From positions 1 through 64,000 of the forward strand of contig JBNRMJ010000023.1 in NCBI GenBank assembly GCA_050309435.1: a stretch of 64,000 bases of DNA, written 5' to 3'. Position 1 is the first letter of the stretch, and every line of letters begins with the position of its first letter. The notes beneath the pieces were generated by a model that did no database searches, was not told the origin of the DNA, and was given only the letters and a program-made list of their open reading frames with translations. Below, one piece after another: positions 59,491 to 64,000 of this stretch. The translations under genes were made by a program, and so were the position numbers. This DNA comes from CAYXVJ01 sp050309435 (GTDB taxonomy: Bacteria > Bacillota > Clostridia > Saccharofermentanales > Fastidiosipilaceae).

Positions 59491-61056
59491 TTAATTCCCG
59501 CCGGCTTCGGATTGCTCCGTACTCAGGCGTTCCAACTGGCGTTTTTCGTGGAGAGCTCTTTGACTCTCGATGAGTTCCGGATCGGGTTCTCGGTGTAGCA
59601 GGCGCTCGAGCTGTTTGTAGAGTTTTTCGTGATAGAAGAGCAGGACGCTCGGTATTAAGAGGAAGAGTATTCTTCCCGTGACGGTATTGGCGAAGTGTAT
59701 GATGGCGCCCAGCCAGCGATCCCGTCCGCTGTAACGGCCGTAAATGGCTTCTCGTTCGATTGTTTTCAGCATCGCGTCTTCCTTGGCCAGGGGGGGATAG
59801 TTGTCTATATCCACGATGTATTTATCGTCACGGATGGCGATGATGCGTTCGATAAAAATTTCGTAATTGTCTCTGAAAATGACGATATCGCCCGGGTTCA
59901 AGACGGACTGTACGTCGATCTTCTGGAAGTAGACCAGGTCGTTTCGTTCGATTGCGGGATCCATCGTATCGGAATGGAAAAGGTAGGGGATCGTTCCGTT
60001 GATCGATACTTCCCTGGTTTTCTGGGAGGCCGACATGAAAAGGACAAAGACATTAAAGACGAGCATTAAGACGATCATTAGCGTGGCGGCAACCGTGAGA
60101 AGAGTCTCGGCCAGCTTTGCTACTTGGGAGGCTTCGGTAGCCGGATCCGGAATCAACACGATCGGGTAGGCATAATCTCCGCGTTCGACACGGCCGATGA
60201 CATGATCTTTCTTTGGGCTGAGTTTGCTTTTCTTAATTCTGCCGACTGTAAAGTTAGCCGGTGTGCGGTTTATGACTTCCCGCGGATAGTGGTAATAGAA
60301 AGCCGTATAACGAGCACCGATAATGACGAATATCAGGCAGGTCACGGTAACAGCCAGTTGATAGACGAGGTAAGGCGAATCGGCGAAGTTAAACGCCTGA
60401 GCAATATTACGCATGAAACTTGGCTGAGAGATCAGTCCATAGCGTCCGCTGGCATGTTTGGCAATTTGGTGGCCGATTCCAACCAGCAGAACCGTCAAGG
60501 TATTGTAACGGCTGTCCTGAACCAGCATGGAGGAGGTCAAAATCAGCACCAGGATGATCAGGCTGTCGCCCAGCCCGGATAAAAAGAGGGTTATGATGTA
60601 ACTGTATATGAAGTTGTATTTCAGCAGGTATCCGATCAGCAAGACGGCCAGAAAACCCAAAACGTAGCTCGTCGTCGTGACGATGATTCTGGCAGCTATT
60701 TTGCATAAGACCAAAAAGGAAGGCTTGTAACCCATCTTGGCTTGCAGATACCAGTAGTTTTTTTGAGTTTCGGCGAATGTTCTGGTTCGGAAATGAACCA
60801 TCTTGTTGATGCACAGCGTCGTCAGGAAAGACAAGTTGTACGCGAAAATCAAGCTGAAATTGCTCCTGGACATGAATTCCGGTATAACATCACTGAGCAC
60901 CGTTTCGGTCATGGTCTGCAAAATGAAATGTATCGCCAAGGCCAGTAAAGCCGCGAAAATACCTAAAGACGGAAGTTTGAATTTTCCGTTTCTCTGATCG
61001 CGAAAATCCAGGCGCAATTCTTTTTTCAGGATGTTATAACGATAGAGTGCGGGCAT
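59491..61056 (-). CDS. Permease fused to a degenerate SipW-type signal-peptidase domain
   Basis: A 521-residue membrane protein. Residues 1-~255 resemble an ABC-2-type permease with about six helices. A linker and a further helix (~318-345) lead into a signal-peptidase-like domain. There, the motif SGSMEPT of active SipW reads SDTMDPA, with Thr364 in place of the nucleophile Ser, and the catalytic His of THRI is Glu403 (FIERI). A late Asp-Asn (IDNYP) and a C-terminal membrane anchor match the SipW plan. It is predicted to be proteolytically inactive. GGAGGTCAAGC precedes ATG. It overlaps the pseudo-ABC gene by 23 nt, so the two products are probably a complex. Confidence 0.78.
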   Translation of the reverse strand: MPALYRYNILKKELRLDFRDQRNGKFKLPSLGIFAALLALAIHFILQTMTETVLSDVIPEFMSRSNFSLIFAYNLSFLTTLCINKMVHFRTRTFAETQKNYWYLQAKMGYKPSFLVLCKIAARIIVTTTSYVLGFLAVLLIGYLLKYNFIYSYIITLFLSGLGDSLIILVLILTSSMLVQDSRYNTLTVLLVGIGHQIAKHASGRYGLISQPSFMRNIAQAFNFADSPYLVYQLAVTVTCLIFVIIGARYTAFYYHYPREVINRTPANFTVGRIKKSKLSPKKDHVIGRVERGDYAYPIVLIPDPATEASQVAKLAETLLTVAATLMIVLMLVFNVFVLFMSASQKTREVSINGTIPYLFHSDTMDPAIERNDLVYFQKIDVQSVLNPGDIVIFRDNYEIFIERIIAIRDDKYIVDIDNYPPLAKEDAMLKTIEREAIYGRYSGRDRWLGAIIHFANTVTGRILFLLIPSVLLFYHEKLYKQLERLLHREPDPELIESQRALHEKRQLERLSTEQSEAGGN

Positions 61057-62092
61057 GCTTGACCTCCTTTATCGCGTTGGCGACGGACTTCTCGTTGATA
61101 TAGACCTGTTCGATCCATAGCTCCGATTCCCGTATCTGGGCGTATAAATACTCGATATCCATGTCTGTCGGAGAGCCTGTCGCTTCGGTGTCGCGGATGA
61201 CGATCTGATCGTTTTCCAGGCTGATCTGATAGTCCGGCATCAAGTCAATCATCATCTCATAAGCAAACCGAGGATGCCTCGGCGTCAAAATAAACGCAAT
61301 CTTGTCATAGGTCTTTTTGAAGACTTCGGTTTCGCCGGCGTAGAGTACTTTTCCTTCGTAGATATATGCAAGATGAGTCGCACTGTTTTCGATCAGTTCA
61401 TAATCATTTAAGCAGGAATATATGACGCTTTGGCCCTGATTCTTCATCTCTCCTAAAATGTAAGCAAAGCTGCCGCGCAGGCGACCGATCATTCTAATGT
61501 GAGGCTGGTTGATTACAACCAGACTGTTTTGAGAATAATAGGCACAAACCATTGTTACAAGCAGCTTTTCTTCCGGACTCAGGTAAGCGATATTCGATAA
61601 AGCGATATACGAAAGATCCGCGGCGATCAGAAAATCCAGGATATGTTTCTGACTGGCAGCGGCACTTAACTCGTCGAGCATCCGGCTCTTTTGTGTGGCG
61701 AAGCAGATGAACTGCAGCACTTTCATGTCGTCGTAGAGCATATCGGAGGACCCGATGTTAAACACATCGGGCAGGATGATCTTTTTATTGCGAGGCATGT
61801 CTTGTTCCGTGATCATTGCGCTTCCGGTATCGAAGGTCGTGACATTGCCGATAACGGCCAGAAACAGTCCGATTGTATAGGCACGAGGTGAAGTAACGGC
61901 CCAGATCTCTCCGGCGTAAATGTCCAGATCGATCCCGTCCAGAACGGGAATCATGCGTCCGTCGGGTTCCTTATAATACTCGTGAGATCGAATTTGCTTG
62001 AGATCCAGAATGTGTTTGATCTCGCCCAATTTTCGAGCGTTGCCGAGATTATGTTTGGATATTCTTCTACTTCGCTTTACTTTCATATTCAT
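61034..62092 (-). CDS. Degenerate ABC-type ATPase homologue (pseudo-ATPase)
   Basis: A 352-residue protein with the ABC nucleotide-binding-domain layout: LDGIDLDIYAGEIWAV strand pair, a Walker A position reading TSPRAYTIG (near Ser68; no GxxGxGK[ST]), a signature-region LSPEEKL for LSGGQ, a Walker B position VVINQP (Asn195-Gln196 in place of Asp-Glu), an H-loop region without His (SCLND) and a closing YEGKVLYAGE. All ATP-handling motifs are lost while the fold elements remain. It begins 5 nt after the sipW stop with a weak ribosome site and overlaps the permease gene. It likely acts as a scaffold or regulator rather than a motor. Confidence 0.78.
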   Translation of the reverse strand: MNMKVKRSRRISKHNLGNARKLGEIKHILDLKQIRSHEYYKEPDGRMIPVLDGIDLDIYAGEIWAVTSPRAYTIGLFLAVIGNVTTFDTGSAMITEQDMPRNKKIILPDVFNIGSSDMLYDDMKVLQFICFATQKSRMLDELSAAASQKHILDFLIAADLSYIALSNIAYLSPEEKLLVTMVCAYYSQNSLVVINQPHIRMIGRLRGSFAYILGEMKNQGQSVIYSCLNDYELIENSATHLAYIYEGKVLYAGETEVFKKTYDKIAFILTPRHPRFAYEMMIDLMPDYQISLENDQIVIRDTEATGSPTDMDIEYLYAQIRESELWIEQVYINEKSVANAIKEVKHARTLSL

Positions 62093-62097
62093 CTCGC

Positions 62098-62595
62098 TTA
62101 CCCGATCGGCAGTTTCGTGATTGTAATGGCCAGTATGCGATCTTCCGTTACGAATTCCTGATCCACGCTGTTATCCGGATTGTCACCTTTCGTGCGATAG
62201 ACGGTATATCCGTTCTCGTCTTCGAGTATTTCTACGATGCGATGCGTAACGGTCATATTATCTGTCGTATGGAACGTGATGATATCGTCGACGGCAAGTT
62301 TTCTTCCGTCATATTGTCGTGAAATGATTATATCTCCGATTTCAAAGGTTGGCTCCATGGAACCTGATTCAATCTGATAAAACTGAAAACCCAGAATACT
62401 AGGTGTGATACCGCGGCCTCGTGCAGAGAAGACGGAAAACAAGAGATTGACCAGCAAGAGCAATACGATACCGAAAATTGCGGATTTCACACGTTCTTTG
62501 GTAAACCGTTTTTTCTTTTTATCTTCGTCAAGCAGATCATCCAGGTAATTCTGCATGGCTATGATTTCTTCATCTGTCGTATGAATCTTCTGCAT
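62098..62595 (-). CDS. sipW: SipW-type (ER-type) signal peptidase I
   Basis: A 165-residue membrane peptidase. An acidic/basic cytoplasmic N-terminus (~37 residues) and one helix (AIFGIVLLLLVNLLFSVFSA) precede the catalytic domain. The nucleophile is Ser79 in ESGSMEPTF, the base His118 in THRIVEI (His, not Lys, marks the ER/SipW type), and Asp138 is in TKGDNPDNS. AAGGAGC precedes ATG. It should mature the TasA-like protein encoded upstream and probably the protein at 13394-14119. A terminator-like hairpin between the TasA-like gene and sipW would lower its expression. Confidence 0.93.
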   Translation of the reverse strand: MQKIHTTDEEIIAMQNYLDDLLDEDKKKKRFTKERVKSAIFGIVLLLLVNLLFSVFSARGRGITPSILGFQFYQIESGSMEPTFEIGDIIISRQYDGRKLAVDDIITFHTTDNMTVTHRIVEILEDENGYTVYRTKGDNPDNSVDQEFVTEDRILAITITKLPIG

Positions 62596-62632
62596 GGATG
62601 CTCCTTAGCTTAAAGAACGATGATCTAATATA

Positions 62633-62666
62633 GAAAAGGGAAGCGTGGTAGCAAGCTTCCCTTTTC
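62633..62666 (-). terminator. Hairpin between the TasA-like gene and sipW
   Basis: GAAAAGGGAAGC pairs perfectly with GCTTCCCTTTTC (12 bp, 10-nt loop). On the minus strand it is followed by TATATT, a modest T-tract, so partial read-through into sipW is likely. Confidence 0.7.
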
Positions 62667-62708
62667 TTCGGTGATAGTAAAATGTTTAGGAACAAAGCTT
62701 ACTCTAAA

Positions 62709-63236
62709 TTACTTCTGTGTTCCGCTAACGGTAATTGCAACCGTGTTCTCATAGGAATTACCCTGGTAAGCTGTATCGTTATCGGTATGAGGCCACTCGA
62801 TCAGCAAGACATAGCTTTCTTCGCCGGCAACACCGGGCTCGAAGGACAGACCGTCATAGGTGAAGGATTTATTGTCGGCGACAGTAACAACCAGAGCTTC
62901 GTCCATGTTCTTGGCGTTATAAAGGGTATAGGAGAGAGGTGCGATGCCGTCTTCGGTTATATCGACATCGATCACGATATCCATGCCGGTCTCGGTGACG
63001 GTCTCGCCATCTTTATTGGAAACGGTGAACAGGATTTCTTTTTGTTCGCCGGGTGCGATCTTCTGAGCCGAACCGACGAAGGTGTCGCTGTCTTTTGTAG
63101 CGGTCAAGACGAAGTTCTTGGCGACGACGGTATCTTCCACGAAGTCGACCGTGGCATTATAAGCAGCCATGGTACCCGAAATAACCGAGGTGGCGATGGT
63201 CAAAACGAGACCTGCGATTAATAAATTCTTCTTCAT
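62709..63236 (-). CDS. TasA/camelysin-like SipW-dependent secreted protein
   Basis: A 175-residue exported protein. The signal MKKNLLIAGLVLTIATSVIS ends in GTMAAY, the GTxAAY/F motif cleaved by SipW in TasA and TapA. The mature part is a beta-rich ~145-residue domain with segments typical of the TasA/CalY family (VVAKNFVLTATKDSDTF, KIAPGEQKEILFTVSNKDG). TasA proteins form matrix fibres. AAGGAGG precedes ATG. Transcription passes through a c-di-GMP-I riboswitch with a terminator, so expression responds to the signal that governs the sessile state. Confidence 0.88.
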   Translation of the reverse strand: MKKNLLIAGLVLTIATSVISGTMAAYNATVDFVEDTVVAKNFVLTATKDSDTFVGSAQKIAPGEQKEILFTVSNKDGETVTETGMDIVIDVDITEDGIAPLSYTLYNAKNMDEALVVTVADNKSFTYDGLSFEPGVAGEESYVLLIEWPHTDNDTAYQGNSYENTVAITVSGTQK

Positions 63237-63264
63237 ACTGTAATCCTCCTTAGGATAAATTCTG

Positions 63265-63283
63265 GATAACCTATCAGGTTATC
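63265..63283 (-). other. 8-bp hairpin just upstream of the TasA-like ribosome site
   Basis: GATAACCT and AGGTTATC flank a 3-nt loop between the riboswitch terminator and the AGGAGG at about 63244-63250. It may stabilise the 5' end of a processed mRNA; this is inference. Confidence 0.45.
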
Positions 63284-63307
63284 GGTCCGAACGCGAAAAA
63301 AAGGCAT

Positions 63308-63343
63308 AAAAAAACGCTGCAACACAAAAAATGTATTTCAGCG
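63308..63343 (-). terminator. Riboswitch-controlled terminator
   Basis: Minus-strand CGCTG (63343-63339) pairs with CAGCG (63319-63315), extended by partial pairing around a T-rich loop, then seven T. The 5' arm directly abuts the aptamer 3' end (GTTGC-CGCTG), so ligand binding can influence folding. Confidence 0.75.
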
Positions 63344-63425
63344 GCAACTGGCTATCTTATCCCGGCTCTGTCTCCGAAACGTAGACCCTCTAGCTTTGCG
63401 TCACAGCTTTTCAACTGCTTTGCAT
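63341..63425 (-). ncRNA. c-di-GMP-I (GEMM-I) riboswitch
   Basis: The minus-strand aptamer has the conserved parts in order: TGCAAAGC, a GAAA tetraloop stem (GTTGAAAAGCT), the invariant GACGCAAAGC, then TAGAGGGTCTACG, and the 3' strand GATAGCCAGTTGCCG that carries the tetraloop-receptor and P1 closing side. A terminator and then the TasA-like gene follow. Whether the ligand turns expression on or off cannot be settled by eye. Confidence 0.88.
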
Positions 63426-63448
63426 TTCTCATTTATTACTTGATGCAT

Positions 63449-63477
63449 ATCATATACGTATGCAAATTGTATGTCAA
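63449..63477 (-). promoter_or_regulatory. Consensus promoter of the riboswitch-TasA-like transcript
   Basis: Minus-strand TTGACA (63477-63472) and TATGAT (63454-63449) with exactly 17 nt between. The transcript start near 63442 lies about 17 nt before the aptamer. Confidence 0.8.
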
Positions 63478-63582
63478 GTTAATCTTAGGTTAAATCATGT
63501 TACAATTTAACCAAATATTGCGAAAATAAAGGATCATGTGAAAGAAATATTAGGTAAAAAAATAACATATTAGGAAGTCTTT

Positions 63583-64000
63583 GCAGTCAAGTCCCGAATG
63601 TTGGTGTAAATTCCCTTTCGGTTGACCGCCCATTAAGCGGTCTTGCTTAGTTGTTGTCGGATCAGATCTGCGCGCCTGCGTGCTTGTTCTCGTTCCAGCC
63701 AATAGGCATCCATGGTGAAATACGATTTACCGCTGATCCAGCGTTCATGCTGCTCGATCAAGAGGCTGCCGATCAGGCGGTCGATGCTCGCTTCGTTAGG
63801 AAAGATGCGGATGACGCGTTCGCGCCGTCTGATTTCCTCATTCAAGCGCTCGATGCTGTTGGAGGTGCGAAGCCGCTTGCGGTAAGCTTCGGGCAGACTG
63901 AAGACGGCCGTGATATCGACAAACGCCTCATCCAGGAGCCGGGCGGCTTTCGGGGCGATCGACTCGAGTAGGGTCAAGAGACCATCGCGGCGCCGACAGG
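63583..64000 (-). mobile_element. IS256-family insertion sequence, 3' part (runs off the right edge)
   Basis: The transposase tail below is followed by a terminal region whose minus-strand reading includes GGAATTTACACC...GGGACTTGAC, similar in layout to IS256 terminal repeats. The element end is placed near 63583 by that resemblance; no target duplication can be checked because the other end is outside the window. It lies about 100 bp upstream of the TasA-like promoter. Confidence 0.65.
63633..64000 (-). CDS. IS256-family (mutator-type) transposase, C-terminal part
   Basis: The frame is open from the right edge (reading ...CRRRDGLLTLLESIAPKA) to the stop at 63633-63635, about 122 residues. 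LRTSNSIERLNEEIRRRERV and RIFPNEASIDRLIGSLLIE are the classic IS256/mutator C-terminal signature, followed by ERWISGKSYFTM. The first two catalytic Asp residues lie outside the window, so intactness of the enzyme is unknown. Confidence 0.9.
   Translation of the reverse strand, partial: CRRRDGLLTLLESIAPKAARLLDEAFVDITAVFSLPEAYRKRLRTSNSIERLNEEIRRRERVIRIFPNEASIDRLIGSLLIEQHERWISGKSYFTMDAYWLEREQARRRADLIRQQLSKTA

Overview
The window looks like the chromosome of an anaerobic, Gram-positive-type Firmicute, most likely a member of the class Clostridia with roughly balanced GC content. Supporting signs are strong AGGAGG-type ribosome binding sites, a leucine T-box leader on leuS, a c-di-GMP-I riboswitch, a V-type (Ntp) ATPase operon, a membrane pyrophosphatase, a FabV-type enoyl reductase, a lipoteichoic-acid-synthase-like enzyme and a SipW/TasA-type secretion locus. 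I cannot name the genus. The left edge holds the 3' end of a group II intron and the right edge an IS256-family element, so a mostly core region sits between two mobile elements.

Layout. 1-125: group II intron domains V and VI. 271-15394: housekeeping and metabolism (hppA, ylmH-ltaE, gpmI, a glycolipid-type glycosyltransferase, fabV, hflX, an SDR, a malY-type lyase, a secreted protein with a SipW-type signal, glycerate kinase). 15526-20511: ahpCF peroxide defence and T-box-controlled leuS. 20621-28017: an orphan membrane protein, a TIM-barrel sugar isomerase, then a leftward six-gene run (esterase, condensation-type acyltransferase, DUF6320 protein, two HAD phosphatases, one alpha/beta hydrolase). 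28272-37328: complete V-type ATPase operon in the order stalk-I-K-E-C-F-A-B-D, with the Na+ ligand set conserved in subunit K. 37418-41615: mtnN and a leftward bioY / aminopeptidase / corA / acetyltransferase group. 41773-45761: a metallo-beta-lactamase-fold protein fused to a GH18 domain, then an LTA-synthase-like enzyme. 45866-52127, leftward: COG2509 flavoprotein, HelD, an MFS transporter broken by two frameshifts, and a glycerophosphodiesterase. 52327-56917: NifX-like protein, ferredoxin, thioesterase, GltD-like flavoprotein, azlCD and a DUF4870 protein. 57057-59230: tandem PII protein with a double-DUF1538 membrane protein.

The most unusual locus is 59491-63477 on the minus strand. A consensus promoter drives a c-di-GMP-I riboswitch and terminator upstream of a TasA/camelysin-like secreted protein. 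A terminator-like hairpin follows, then a SipW-type signal peptidase with all catalytic residues. After that come an ABC-type ATPase homologue in which Walker A, signature, Walker B and H-loop are all degenerate, and a permease fused to a signal-peptidase-like domain whose nucleophile and general base are both replaced. I read this as a c-di-GMP-controlled matrix-fibre module with a catalytically dead ABC/peptidase membrane complex. A second probable SipW client, with a Pro/Thr linker and a CBM2-like domain, lies at 13394-14119.

Many promoters here have an extended -10 of the form TGnTAnnAT. Most genes have clear Shine-Dalgarno sites, and these moved several starts inward from the longest open frame. 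All calls come from reading sequence and motifs; no searches were run.
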